Assembly (NCBI GenBank): GCA_963631545.1
Contig: CAVGRN010000004.1
Span: 16,387 to 80,386 of the forward strand
DNA length: 64,000 nt
Source: UBA1181 sp963631545
Lineage (GTDB): Bacteria > Bacteroidota > Bacteroidia > Bacteroidales > Paludibacteraceae
Direction of reading: 5' to 3'
Positions 27,201 to 42,200 of the stretch are shown here, in pieces. Under the pieces are notes generated by a model. The model was not told the DNA's origin and searched no databases. It saw nothing but the letters and a program-made list of their open reading frames with translations. Position numbers and translations under genes: made by a program. Each line of letters begins with the position of its first letter. The stretch's first letter is position 1.

Positions 27201-30200
27201 CCTGACAGCCAACTCGACCACGGCTAACCAATACGCTTGGAACATCAATGACAACGGCTCGAACAAAAACATCATCACCCCTACCAGCAACCCAACCGAC
27301 GTCATCGTAACCGTAACGGACGGAAACCTGTGTACCGGGGCAGACACGTTCAAAATCGCCATTGAAAACAACCCTATCATCTACATTGAGGGAGAAACCG
27401 CAGGTAGCAAAACTGTATGCACGGGAAGCAACGTAACCTTGAATGCCACCGGATTGGAGTCTGGTAGCACGCAATATAACTGGACATACGGAACCCAAAC
27501 AGAAACGGAAAAATCAGCCATTGAAATTAGCAACGTAACGGCAGAAGTTAACACAACTGTAATCGGAGTAACTGCAAAAGGTTGCCAAGGCTCTGCCGCC
27601 TATACCATCAGAACGAAAGATTACCCAACCGTAAACACCCAGAATGTTGAGAGTTGCGCTGGCACAGTTTCAACAGTGAAAGTATCGGGAGACGCCGACT
27701 ACTACACTTGGACCTGGACGGATGGTGCAACAACGAAGAGCGAAACCGGAACATCCTACTCCGAGGCACTGACCCAAACAAGAGTCTACACTGTAACCGG
27801 AACCAAAGACGGCTGTACAACAGCTGGCACACAAGTAACAGCAGAGGTAAAAGCACTGCCAGAGTTCACCATAACATCAGACAAATCGGGCGCAGACCCT
27901 AACCCAGTTGAACTCTGCTTCGGCAACAAGGACAATCTGACCGCTGCAAACACCACCGAAACCTACACTTACCAGTGGAAGGGCAACGGACTGACCGACA
28001 AGGGCAACGGCACCGCCGAAGTACAGCCGGCCTCTATCGGAACCCACGAGTTCACCGTTACGGCAAACAAAACATACTCCGCAACACTCTCTTGCCCGAA
28101 CACGAAAACCGTGAAAGTAAAAGTGAGCGGACTGCCAACTGTAACACTCAGCGGAGACAAGTCTATCTGCTACAACGATAATGCGACTATCAACGCCACG
28201 GGAGCATCTGAATACAAGTGGACGATGGGAGGCACAACCATTAACGGAAAGACCGACGGCGATATGCAACGCAACCTCACTGCCACAACCACCTTCACCG
28301 TAGAGGGAATAGAAGGCGGATGTACCAGTCAACCCATCAGCCACACTGTCGAAGTGAAGGAAAAACTCAACATCAGTTGGAGCGACCTGACCGTCTGCGA
28401 GGGTGAAGACCTGCCAGTGGAAATTAAAGGCGCAACATCCGTAACTTGGACAATTGACGGAGTGCAGGAAACCAAAGGTTCCACACGCACACTCACCGCT
28501 GTAAAAGCCACAACCACAGAAGGAGGCAAAGATTACGCCGAATATAAAATCACCGCATATAAAAACGGATGTTCAAAAGACACCACCGTGAGAATCCGCG
28601 TGTTCAAAAAGCCTGTCATCACGTTCGACCAAACGAATGCGGGAACGCCAACCTCAGCCAATTCAAGCAAGATATGCTTGAACAGCTCCATCAAACTGAC
28701 TGCTGAGTCGGCTACACCTTCTGCCATCACTTGGAATAACGGAGAGGTAACAACGCTCAACAGCACCCCAACCTACACGGGCGACATCACCTACACCGCA
28801 ACCGCCATCTCAACAGAAGGAAGTTGTAAAAGCACCGAGAAATACACCCTCACCGTACTGGCCAACCCTACCATCAAAATCAATGACGAGGTGGACGGAA
28901 GTTCAAGCATCTGCGAAGGCAATAACATCACACTCACAGCCACCGACGCAACAAGCGGGTATGTGTGGACGAAGAGCGCAGACGACTGGGCAACCACAAC
29001 AAGCGTTGCCTCCACAGCCAACGAGCTGACCGATGAAAGTCCTGCACAAACCACGCAGTACAAAGCAGTATGGAAAGATGCAAACGGTTGCCAAGCCACT
29101 GCCACCCACACAGTGAAGGTGAACACGAAACCAACCTTCAAGTTCGACTACACCGTCAAGTGCGCCAACGCCACCAATACGATTAAGTTGACGGATTTGA
29201 AGACCACCAACACTCAATATCAATGGAAATGGGCAGACAAGTCTTCCCCTAACACCGTCGTCGGCACGTTGGAAAACGCGACATCGCTCACCCAAACCAT
29301 CGCCGAAGCAAGAATCTACACCGTAACGGCAACTTCAAAAGAAGGCTGCACATACAGCGAAACATTTGAGGCGAAAGTAAATTCGCTGCCAGAATTCAAC
29401 ATTACGGACAAAGCCGAAATATGCGCTGGCAAAGAAGCAAAACTGACAAGCAGCAACAACGGCGGCTATGATATCGTTTGGAAAGATGCCAAAGGCAACG
29501 AAGTAGGAAAAGGCGTAGCAGTAGATGTTACCCCAAGCGCAAGCACCACATACACTGCCACGGCGACAAATCCGAACACCTTATGTTCAAAGACCCTCAC
29601 ATCGGAAGTTACTGTTAACGCACTGCCAAACATTGAGATTGTGCAAGACGGCGCAGCATGTGTGGGCAACACCATCACGTTCGAACCCAACGTGCGCAAC
29701 TCCGAGGGCGGAGACAAGTTCAGCTGGGAAAAATCTGAAAACGGCGGCGCAAAACAGAGCTTAGCCCAACCAGAATTCACCATCACTGAAGCAACCGCAT
29801 CAACGTTCCGCATCTACCTCACTGCCACCAACACCAAAGGCTGCGTGAACGAAGTCTACAAAGACATCACAAAGACCGACAAACCTGTGATCGAGGTATT
29901 GGGCGACAAGATGCGATGCAACAACGGCGCAGAGGGTACAATTCGCCTCTCCGGCGCAGAAACCTATACTTGGGTTAGCGAAAACAACTATGTAGGAAAC
30001 ACCTACACAGAAACGCTCACCAGCGACAAGGAATACACGGTTACAGCAACCTCTGGTGTCTGCTCTGCCGAAACAACATTCACGGTAAACGTGAACGCTT
30101 TGCCAGATTTCGTGATTGCCGGCAGGGAAAACATCTGCCTCAACGACACGGCAAAACTCACCATCAAAGCCCAAAACACCATCAACAACCCAACCTATTT

Positions 30201-33200
30201 GTGGAATACAAATAGCACAGACGACAACATCGTTGTAACCGCTAACACTATGCAAAAGCAAACCTACAGCGTTACGGTTACAGACGGAAAGACCAACTGC
30301 TACAAGAGAGAGTCGAAAGACGTATCGGCAATTGCCCTTCCTAATGTTGCCATCACAAACGAAGGCGATGACGCCGTTTGCGACGGACAGACAGTAACCC
30401 TCTCCGCAAACAACGACTACATCTCTTACCAATGGGCGACGCTGAAAGATGGCGACACAACCAATATTGCTGGCGAAACTGGAAAATCTTTGCAGAAAAC
30501 CATCACAAGCGATGTAACGTATGTGCTGACCGCAAAGGCAGATGGTTGCTCGAACTCCGCTTCAAGAACCATCACCAAGAAAGACAACCCAACATTGGCA
30601 GTAACTGCTAATCCTGTCTGCGCCGGCAAGAGAGGAACACTCACCGTGAATCGCGCGCAAAGCAACGCCACATACTATGTATGGCCTGACGGAACACAAA
30701 GCAACAGCTACTGGACGACTTCCACTGCCCTGAACACCGACACGGAATACGAATATTATGCCGTACTGAACGGATGTAAATCCGACAAAGAAAAGACCAC
30801 TATCAAAGTCAATTCTCTGCCAGTCATCACTTTGGAAGACGGCGACAACAATGCGTTGACCAATGGTGGCAGATTTGCGGTATGCGCAGGCAACAATGTA
30901 ACCATCAACGCAAAAGACAACGACGACGCCCAAACCACATTCAAGTGGAAATGGAACGGCGGCGAGTTTACGGGTTCTCCGCTTACACAAACGGCAAGCA
31001 CCCAAACCACCTACCGAGTAACCGCAACCAACACCAACGGCTGCGAGTCGACCACCGAACAAACAGTAGCGGTCAACACGCCTAACAAACTCACCATCAG
31101 CGGTCAAAACATCGTCTGCGAGGGCGGTGAGGTAACGCTCACAGCCACTGGAGCTGCTGACGGAGCAGACCTTGACTGGACGGTTACAACCGCATCAACA
31201 GGGCTTATCACCTCTAAGAAAGACAATACACTGACCATATCTAACTGCACCGCCGACCTCACCATCACCGTCGACGGCGAAGACGTGAACGGCTGCAAGG
31301 CAACCCAAGGGACTTACAGCGTGCAAGTAATCAACAACCCTACCATTACGGTTGAAGATGCCACAGGCAAAACCACGGGCTTTGAAGTATGCCAAGCTGC
31401 AGGCATCCGCTTGTCTGCAAAATCAACAAGCGCAACCATCCAATGGGAAGGCGGAAACGAAGGCTACACCGACTACACCTACACACCTTCCACAACCGAA
31501 TCAGGCGTGAAGACACTGAGCGTGTCTGCCACCACAACCGAAGGCTGTAAAACCACAATGGGCGTGGACGTAACAGTGAACAAGATTCCGAATCCAGAAA
31601 TCACCGGTTTGGACTTCTGTCAGGGCGGAGAAACCACCCTCACCTGCACGGACAAGGACGGGGATATCATCACCGCCTACCAATGGACAGGTAGCACAGA
31701 AACCACCAACAGCCTGAAAGTGAACCAAGCCGGCACCTACACCGTAACGGCAACCAACGACAAGGGTTGTGTCAACACCGCATCTAAGGAGGTTCAAACC
31801 CACCAATTGCCGAAAGTGGAGATTGAACGACAAGGCATCACTTGGACGGACGACAAGACCGTCTGCGACGGCTCCATCCTCACATTGGTAACCAAGGGCG
31901 AGAATGGCGACATATACACTTGGACAGACGAAAAGGGCAACAACTGGACGTCGACCGGCGAAAATGGCAACACCATAAAGCCAACCATCAGCGAGGACAA
32001 AACATTCACCGCAACCGCACACCGCACCTACAACCTGTCAGGCACGCAGCTGGAGTGTACCAACACCGCATCATACACCGCTACTAAGGCTGAGAATCCA
32101 AAATTCACGCCAACGGGCGAACCTGTCTGCGCAGGCAACTCATCAAAAATCAGCCTCACAAGCAACCAAAGCGGTATCACCTACAACTGGACTTGGAACG
32201 GCGGCAGCCAATCGGGAGGGTCATACCACACCGAGACAAGTTTGAACGAGGAGAAAGAATTCACCATCACTGCGACTTTAGGTCATTGCACCAAGGAAGA
32301 AACCTACACGGCGAAAGTGTACACACTCCCAGTATTCACCGATATGGCACTTAACCCTGCCGGCAACGTACTCTGCATCAACGACTCAAAAGAGTTGACT
32401 GCCTCTGCCACCGCCGACGCTAACGCAGGCAACACCATCGTCAACTACACTTGGAGCGCAAACCGCGACAACAGCAGTTTGGTAAAGAATTTCGGCGAGA
32501 CCGTAACCATTCAGCCAAAACAAACTGGCGAGCGAACCTATACGGTTACTGCGATAGACAATAAGAACTGCCAAAGCGCACAAAAGCAAACCATCAACGT
32601 AACACCGTTGCCGACCATCACTATCGACAACGATACCGTGGCCTGTCCTAACACCAACCACACATTGGCTGTTACCAGCAACCACGATAAAATCGAGTGG
32701 TACGCTTATGACAAAACATCTGGCACGAAGACCGGCAACGTACTTGGAACAAGCAAGGAATTCACAACGCTCATCCAGGACGAAACCGCATTTGTCGTTT
32801 CCGTTTCCAACACAACCGACGGCAACTCCTGCTCAACCGACCGAGTTGTCAACGTGAAACTACGCAGTCTGCCAAACATCAATTTCGTCGGAAAAACGAC
32901 CATCTGTAAGGGCGAAACAACCAAAATCACCCTCACAGGAAACTCCAACGGTAAAAATTATCTGCTGAAGAGCGACGGAACATACGATGAAACAGCACCC
33001 GCAACAAGTTGGGATATCCAACCTACGAATACCGGCGACAACGAATACAAGTTCAGAATCGTTTCCGCAGACGGATGCGTCATCGAAAAGAGTTTGACAA
33101 TCACTGTAAACGCACTTCCTGCAATCACCATCAACGGAGAGAAGAAAGCAACGAGCGAGGTGTGCTTGAACGGCGACGCGACGCTCACCGCCGGCGGAGG

Positions 33201-36200
33201 TCTTTCCTACACTTGGTATAACAGAAGCACTAATGCAGATATCACCGTCAAGCCATTGACCGAGACGACCTACTATGTAGTCGGAAAAGACGCAAATGGT
33301 TGTCAAGACACTGCATGGCACACCGTCGCACCACAATCGCTGCCAGACTTTGAAATCGCCAGCACAGCCAAAGTATGCGAAGACTCAACCTTCACACTCA
33401 GAATCAACACCACCGGCGATTATACCTACGCTTGGGCGGACGCTAACAGCAAGTCTATCACAAGCGATGTAGATGGTTCTGCAACGGTAAACATTGTCAA
33501 CGGGGAAAACATATTCTACGTTACGGCGACAGACAAATCGGCATTGAAATGTCAGCGGACGAAGAACACGACAATCAACTCGAAACCGAACCCTGTCATC
33601 ACCATCGACGGCAACAATACGGTGTGTCAAAACGCCACCCTTTCTATCGCTGCAAAGTCTGACTTGGCATCTTCCACCTATCAATGGAAAGAGGAAGGCG
33701 AAAGCACCACGCTCAGCACCAACAGCACCATCAACGTAAAAGTGGACAAAGTCCACACTTACACCATTTATGTAACGAAAGATGGATGTACCAACAAAGA
33801 GACGGTTTCCACTTCGTTCTTCGAGCTTCCAACCGTGGCGATCGACTTTGTAAACGACCCAATGGGCGACAGCATCATCTGCGAAAAATCGCAAGCCGAG
33901 CTGACCGCAACGGCTACCAACGGAACGCCGACATACAACTTCCAATGGATTAGCAACTATGTGGACGATGCCAACAAAAACAAGGAGTCAATCACCACAC
34001 AAGCCCTCAACAACACGAAAGTCAAATATGACTTCATCGTCGAGGTTACAGACGCCAACCAGTGCGTCGGCAGGGACACGATAACCGTGAGGGCGAAAAA
34101 CAACCCTACAATCACCATCACAGGAGACAAGAGCGTATGCCTCGGAAGTCAGGCCACCCTCACTGCCACCGGCGCAAAAGTATACGAGTGGAATACCAAC
34201 GAAACATTGGCCACCATCCAACCAACAATCACAGCGAACACAACCTTCACTGTTAACGGAAAAGATGAATACGGATGTCCTGGCTCCGGCAGTTGGACTG
34301 TCAGCAAGAAAGACAACCCTACCCTCTACTTCTCCGGCGAACGCGAGATTTGCGAGGGCGACAGCACCACCATCCGCGTGTCGGGCGCAGGAGCAACTGC
34401 CACCAACTACAAATGGTATGAGGAAGGAAAACAAGACACCCTCAACACGAACTTCAACAAGTTCAAAGTGGCTGGTACGAAATACCACGTCATTGGTACT
34501 CAAAACGGCTGCTCAACCGATTCTTCGCTCGCCATCATCGTCAACGCACTTCCAGAGTTGACCATCAACGGAGAGAACAAAGGCTCGGCATACATCTGCG
34601 ATGGCGACCAAATGGATTTGAAAGCCACAGACAACAGCGAGTACACCTACCTTTGGAGCACCAACGCATCAACCGCACAAATCAACGTCGCTCCAACGCA
34701 GAAAACGGAGTACTTCGTAAAAGTAACGAACGCTAAGAACTGCTACCGCAGCGACACATTCACCGTGAACGTGAACAAACTGCCAGTGGTTAATTTGAAA
34801 GCAGCGGCTGGCGTGTGCCAAGGCGGCGATGTGGAGATCCAGGCCATCACCAAGGACGGGGCAGCAACACCTGACTTCTACTACTGGAACAGTGGAAGCA
34901 AGTCAACATCTGCAACATTCACTGACAATAACCTGCAAGTCGGCAAGACATATACCGTAAAAACCGAAAGCACAGTGAACGGAACTACTTGCGCTTACAC
35001 AACAGATGTAACCGTAGAAGTGAAGGAAAACCCAACGGTTGACTTCGACTACGAGAAAATCATCTGTTCGAGCGACCGTATCAGCTTCGCTGCGAAAAGC
35101 ACGAACACAGCCGACAAGTATTTCTGGCCAGACAACAACACAAAAGCAACTTCAACCTCAAGCTGGTCTACCAAGCCAAGCGCAACCGGCGACATTACTT
35201 ACGAGATAACCGGTATCAAAGACTACCTCGTGGGCAAAACCGCTTTGCAGTGCACCACCAAGGTAGAGCCTAAAGTTAACATCTACCCAGTGCCAGGATT
35301 GAAGATCATCGGTGATGCATTCGTTTGCGAGGACGGAACGGTAACCCTTGAAGCAACGGACACCACTTCGTTCAGCATCAAAGCAGACGCATTCGTTTGG
35401 AGCAACGGAGAAACCCTACCACAAATCAATGTAGACGCACCAACGAACGAAAGCGCAAAATACTATGTGGATGGCTCCTACACGATTCCTAACACGACAA
35501 AATCTTGTACAAGCCGTTCAAAAGACTTCACGCTCTATAGCAAAGCCAATCCAAGCTTCGACATTGACGGAGCAGACCCAATCTGCGACGGTCAGACCGC
35601 AAATCTCAGCATCAGCGGAGGTTTGAATTTGAAGTCCGTAGAATGGAGCGTGGGCGGCAAAGTAATCAGCAATGAGAAAGAGTGTTCAATCGTAATCACG
35701 AGCGACACCGAAGTGAAGGCGGTTGCCGTCAACGACAAAGATTGTCAGGCAGAAAGAACCGTTACGATAACGAAGAAGGACAATCCGCAACTGACCGTCA
35801 GCGGAACAGATCCTGTCTGCGTAGGCGCGACGACGAACATCATCGTATCTGGTGCCAACTCATACGAATGGAGTTGGACGGAAAACGGCAAGGAAACCAC
35901 ATCAAGTTCTCCAAGCATCTCGCCAACCATCAACGCAAACACCCAGTTTACCGTTAAGGGTGAGAAAGACGGATGTTCCACAACAAAAACATTCTCGGTA
36001 GACAAGAAAGACTTGCCAACCATCACCATTGCAGCCTTTGACATGGCAGACGGAAGTATGACAATCGTCCGCAACGAAGATGGCGACAAGCAGACGGAAG
36101 TTTGTAAAAATGACCAAATCAAGCTGACCGCCAATTCCGTGCCAACAGGCGCAACCTATCAATGGGAAAACATCTCCGTCGGCAACACCGACGCAACCAT

Positions 36201-39200
36201 CACACCAACCCCTTCGGATATGCAAAAATTCGTTGTGAAGGGAACGGTGAATGAGTGTTCAAGCAGCGACACAATCGTTGTTAAAGTGAACACACTGCCT
36301 ACGTTCACCGTACCAGCCGCTACAAGAGTGTGCGACGGTGCAACTACCGTAATTGAGGCAAGCGACAACACCCTCTCTTACAAGTGGAATGCGGACGACG
36401 CATCCTCAACATTCACCGAAAGTAACAAGTTCACGACGCCAACCGTCAATGCCGACGCGACTTACAAAGTGGTTGCGAAGAACGCCAAAGGATGCGTTTC
36501 CGAGGCAGTGTCGTTCAACATCGTGAAGAAGCCTAACCCTGAACCAGTCATCAGTGCTGCGGATAAGGTATGCTACAACTCTACGACCGTGCTTTCCGTT
36601 TCGGACAACGAAACATCATCAGCCTACCCAACCTCGTATGTATGGCAAGAAGACGGAACCCGAATCGGAACGACATACACCACCGAGGCTATCACCCGCA
36701 ACACTTCATTCACGGTAAAAGCCACGAAAGAGCAGTGTGAGGCTGAGGCCACAGTAGAAATCGGCACGTACGACCTGCCAAATATTCAAATCAACAATGG
36801 AGACCTTGTGGCAAAGGCTTGCAACAAAGGCAACGTAGAGCTCACAGCCTCCAACGGAGTATCTTACGTTTGGGACGAGCGTACGGCATTGACGAAAAAT
36901 CCATACATCTTCAAGCCATCTGCCAACGGCGAAACCCACACCGTTACCGGAACGGATGCGAACGGATGCGAGAACACCGCATCAATTAAAATCGAAATCA
37001 GTCCGCTTCCATTGTTCACCATCGAGGGCGAACGTGAGCAGTGCGTCGACTCAATCGTAAAACTCACCGCCAAGGCAGTGGAAGCAGGCACCACCTACAC
37101 GTATGTCTGGAAAAACAAAGACGGTGTTGAGATAGGAACTGTAAGCGGAACCGACAAAGACCAACTCCAACTCACGGTAACAAAAGACACCGTAGTCTAC
37201 ATCACAGCAACAGACAAGAGCGCCTTGAGTTGCGATTCCACATTCAGTGTAACCATCAAAGCGAAAGAGAATCCAGCAATCAACATCGTCAAGAGCGACG
37301 CTAGTGTCTGCGCTGGCGAGATGACCACTCTGATTGTCGGCGGAAACGGCGACACCTACCAATGGAAGACCGTGAAGGGTGATGAAATTCCTAACGGAAC
37401 GACCAACTCCATCACTCCAACCATCACGCAAGACACCTCGTTCGTAGTCTACGCCACCAAACGCGGATGCACAAGCCACGAGACTATCAACGTAACAATG
37501 TTGGCGTTGCCAAATGTCCTCATTAAGGATACAACCATCTGCTACAAAGGCACAGCGAAGTTAACCACACTGGCAGATCAAGGGACCTACCGCTGGTATA
37601 ACAACACCACCCGCAAGGAGTTATCCACCATTACAGGAAACGAACTTGTGGAGCAGCCTCAGATTACAAGCGAGTATATCGTAACCGTTACAGATGCCAA
37701 CAATTGTAAGGCATCCGACACGGCCACCGTTACAGTCAACACGCTTCCTTCTATCAGCCTCGACTACGAAAGCAAAGAGTGCGAAAAGCAAAACGTGGAG
37801 GTGTCTACCACCAAAGACACATACGTTTACAACTGGGATGGCAAGAAAGACGACAACGGCAACCTCGTATTCACCGGACTGCTGTCCCACGAATACACGA
37901 TGGGCGAACACCCAAGCGTCAACAACATCAAGGTATACGCCAAGACACTTGACGGTTGCGTAGACAGCACCGAAATTGCAGTCAACACCAAGCCTGAGCC
38001 AACGCTCAGCATTGCGGTAGACACCGTCTGCTTAGGCAAAACCGCCTACATCAGCGGAACAAATACCAATGTACGCTACGTATGGAAGGAAGGCAACGTG
38101 TGGGCAGAGGATGCCCAAACAGTGTCCAACAACAGCGGATTCAACACCCCTGCTCTGACAGAAACGGCACTCTACTACACTGTAAGAGGTACGATGGATG
38201 GCTGCTACAAAGACTCGACAGTCAACACCGTTGTCCGCAAACTGCCAGAAATCAAGATTACCGGCGCACCACAAATGACAATCTGCCGAGACAACGACAT
38301 TGAGTTGCACGCAGACAAGCCAACCCGCGGCTGGGACTACAAGTGGGGCAACAGCCAGTATCAAACCAACGACACCGTATATTCGGCTTACATCACCACC
38401 GATGGCGAACAATTCACTCTCTGGGGCAAAGACGAACACGGATGCGAAAACAGCGATGTCATCACCATAAAATTGGAAGATCGCCCAACATTTGACGTTA
38501 CTGGCGACGTGGCAGTTTGTATGAACACCCAAGCGGAAGTTTACGCAACAAACGGCGAACTTGAATACGTTTGGAAAAACGTCAAAGACGAAACCATCGG
38601 CAAGACAAACGGAACAGACAAGTTGGCAATCACCATCAGTCAAGACACCACACTGACCGTCTACGGAAAAGTGCCAGGGCGAAGCGACTGCGACGTAACT
38701 CGCACCTACTCCATCACCGCCAATCCTTACCCAACCATCACGGTTGTAAAGGACACCGACGTTGTATGTAAAGGAACTATCGCCTACATTGAAGTGAAAA
38801 CGGACATCGACGCCACATTCGAGTGGAACACCAACGAAACAGACCGCTACATTCAAAAGGCAATCGACCAAAAGAGCCAGTTCAGCGTAACTGCCACCTC
38901 AATTGAAAACACGAGTTGTAGCACCGTCAAGACATTCGATGTGGATATATGGAATCTGCCGACTGTGGTTGCCGACCCTGTGGCTATCTGCTACGGCGAG
39001 AAAGCCCAGCTGACCGCAACAAGCACCGATGCAGCCACCCCAGCGACATTCCGCTGGCTCTCCGCAAGCACAGATGGCGAAACATTCGAAACCCCTGAGC
39101 TGACATCTAACACCACCTACAAGGTGCAGGTGACAGACGCTCACAAGTGTGTGAACACCACCACCACCGAGGTAAGCATCAACCCACTTCCAACCTTCAC

Positions 39201-42200
39201 GATAGAGCGCACCACGCCTGTCTGCCGCGGCTGGGAGGCAACACTCACCGCTCAATCGTCCGATGCGAGAACACTTTCCTACATCTGGGAAGACGACAAA
39301 GACGGAACGTATGACGTGAAGAACACATTCGTCCACAGCGTAGGTCAAGACACCACATTCGTTGTCTGGGCAAAAGACGAACTGGGTTGTAAGCAAAAGA
39401 AAGAATCCACCGTCAAGGTGAAAGAGTTCCCTACCCTCTCCCTCAGAATGGAGAGCGACACGGTTTGCTACGGCGAATCGCGGACACTCTACGTTTCGGG
39501 TGCGAACAACGGCTATAACTGGACAATCGAAGGAAATACCGTTTCCACCGTCAACTACTACAAGTTGGAGAACGTAACATCGCGCACAGAGATTTCCGTA
39601 ACGGGAATCACGAGCGACTGTCCTTCTACCATCGACACCGTCATCAAGGTTTGGGACTTGCCAACCATCACCATCCAGCAAGCAGCCCCTATCTGCTTAG
39701 GCCAAAATGTCAATCTCATCGCCGACGGTGGAGTGCCAGGCTCATACAAATGGAACACGGGTGAAACAGACGACAACATCACCCCTACGCCAAACAAAAT
39801 CGGCGAAAACACCTACTCGGTATCTGCGAAAGACATCCACGGATGTAAAAACAACGCAGAAACCAAGGTTGTAGTCAACGCATTGCCAAATGTTTCCATT
39901 ACCGCTCCTGAGGAGGTTTGCCGCAACACGACAGGCGTGTTGGAAGCGGTCGCACCTACGGCACAGCAATATGAGTGGCACAATGCCGACGGAACAATCA
40001 TCGCCGGCGAAACCTTGAAGGAATACACCGCCACAATCGACGAAGACAGCAAACAATACTGGGTAGTTGTTACAGACAACAACCAGTGTGTCGACTCCGC
40101 CGACATAACCATCCGCGCAAAAGAGTTCCCTACTCCTAACCACCGCACCAGCACCGGCCGCGACAGCGTCTGCGTGGGTTCTGCCATCACTATCTATGTG
40201 AGTGGAGCAGAAAGTTACGAATGGGAGGATGGAACCACAAGCAACTCTATCAGCGAGACACTCACGGAACCAAAATCGTTCACCGTAACCGCAACCACCA
40301 ACGGATGTTCTACTCCGCTCACCATTGATATCGACACACTTCAGTTGCCAATATTCAAGGTGGACGGCGGCGAAATCTGCCTCAACGACAGCATTAAACT
40401 CTCCGCAGGTAAGAACACCGCACTCAATCGCACAGGCGAATTGACCTACAAGTGGAAGCACAACGGCTCGACCCAAAGCACCATCGTGGAAATTCCAATC
40501 TCTACGAGAACCTACTCCGTTGTCGGAACAGACGAGTACAGTTGTAAGGCGACTGCCACTGCCGAGGTGATTGTCAATCCTCTCCCTACCGACCTCAAAA
40601 TCGACGGAGACAACGCCATCTGTAAGAACGACAACGTCAACCTGAAAGCCAACTCCGCTTCCGCTGTGGAATATGTATGGTATAACGACAAAGACACCAC
40701 CAAGGCTTCCGCACTGCTCAAACGCTACAACGCTACGGAAAGTGAGAGTCTCAACGCCGAAATCGTGAAAGACACCACATTCTACGCTGTGGCTATTGAC
40801 CAAAAAGGCTGCCGCTATATGGTTTCGCACGACATCACCAAAGTAGACCATCCAACGCTGGTTCTCTCCTACCCAGACAGCGTCTGCTACGGCGACCGCG
40901 CTTCCATCTCCATCAAGAATGCAAGCACATATGTCTGGGATGTCGACGGTTCGACCAAGAGCTACAGGACGGATGTCATCACCAGTGATACAATCTTCAC
41001 CGTAACCGGCTATGCCAACGGTTGCTCAACTTCAGATTTCGTGAAAATCCACAAACTTGACTTGCCAGTCATCAGCATTGACGTAAAGACCGACAAGGGA
41101 ACAAACGAAATCTGTAGAGGTCAAAACAAGGCGACCCTCACCGGTAAAGGCGGCTTGGCTGGCGGCTACACTTGGAGCACCAAGGAGACAACCGACGCCA
41201 TTACCGTCGCACCAACCAACAACCAGTTGTACAAGGTAACAGGAACGGGAAAGAACGGATGTAAGAATACCGTTGACACAACAATCAAGGTGAACGGATT
41301 GCCAGTCATCAGTATCGAAGGAATTTCCGAAATCTGTGAAAACGACAGCTTCACATTGAAAGCCGTCAGCAGCGACGATTTCAAGATTGAAAAGTACGAT
41401 TGGACGGGATATAGCCAATTCACCGCCGACTCTATCGTCGCAGCCATCCGCACCAACCAAACATTCCACGTGAACGTTACCGACACGAACGGATGTACCA
41501 ACGACGCCGAGAAGAGCGTAACCGCTAAGAAGTACCCAGAAGTGAAGGCAACCGCCGCACCACAGAACGTTTGCCGCGGCGACAACACCATGATCTCCGT
41601 ACAAGGTGCAAGCACCTACCTCTGGAAAAACGGCGAAGGCACAACCGCAAGAAGCTTCATCGTAACACCAACCTCCGACACGACATTCTATGTCGAAGGA
41701 ACATTGAACGGCTGTACCACATCCGACTCTATTAGGGTGAAAGTCAATGAACTGCCAAACATCACCATTGAAAGCCTTGGCAACAGAACAGAGATTTGCC
41801 AAAACGACACTCTCCGTTTGACGGCAAAAGACAACAACCTCCCTAACAAGACGACCTTCAAGTGGAGCAATAACGATGCCGCTTCATACACCGAAGTGTA
41901 CCCTATGACGACCACGAAGTACATCGTAACCGGAACAGACGCCATCACATCGTGCCACGACACTGCCGAATTCACACTGAAAGTGAACACGCTGCCAGTC
42001 TTTAGCATCGAAGGGAAAGACCTTGTCTGCAAAGGCGACGAAGACACCCTCTTCGTGAAGAACGCAGAGGCTGCAACCTACAAATGGCTGTCCAACTCCA
42101 ATATGCTGGCAGACACCCTTATCAAGAAGATTGACACCACAACCGTATTCCGAGTAGAAGCGACGGATGCAAACGCTTGTAAGTCAATACAAACGAAGAC

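Noticed and set aside
39742..40851. Long minus-strand open frame of 369 codons inside the giant gene
   Set aside because: Antisense frames stay open because of the codon bias of the real gene; the translation is Val/Cys/Arg-rich with no motif, start context or family resemblance. Same for those at 38032-38871 and 25522-26208.
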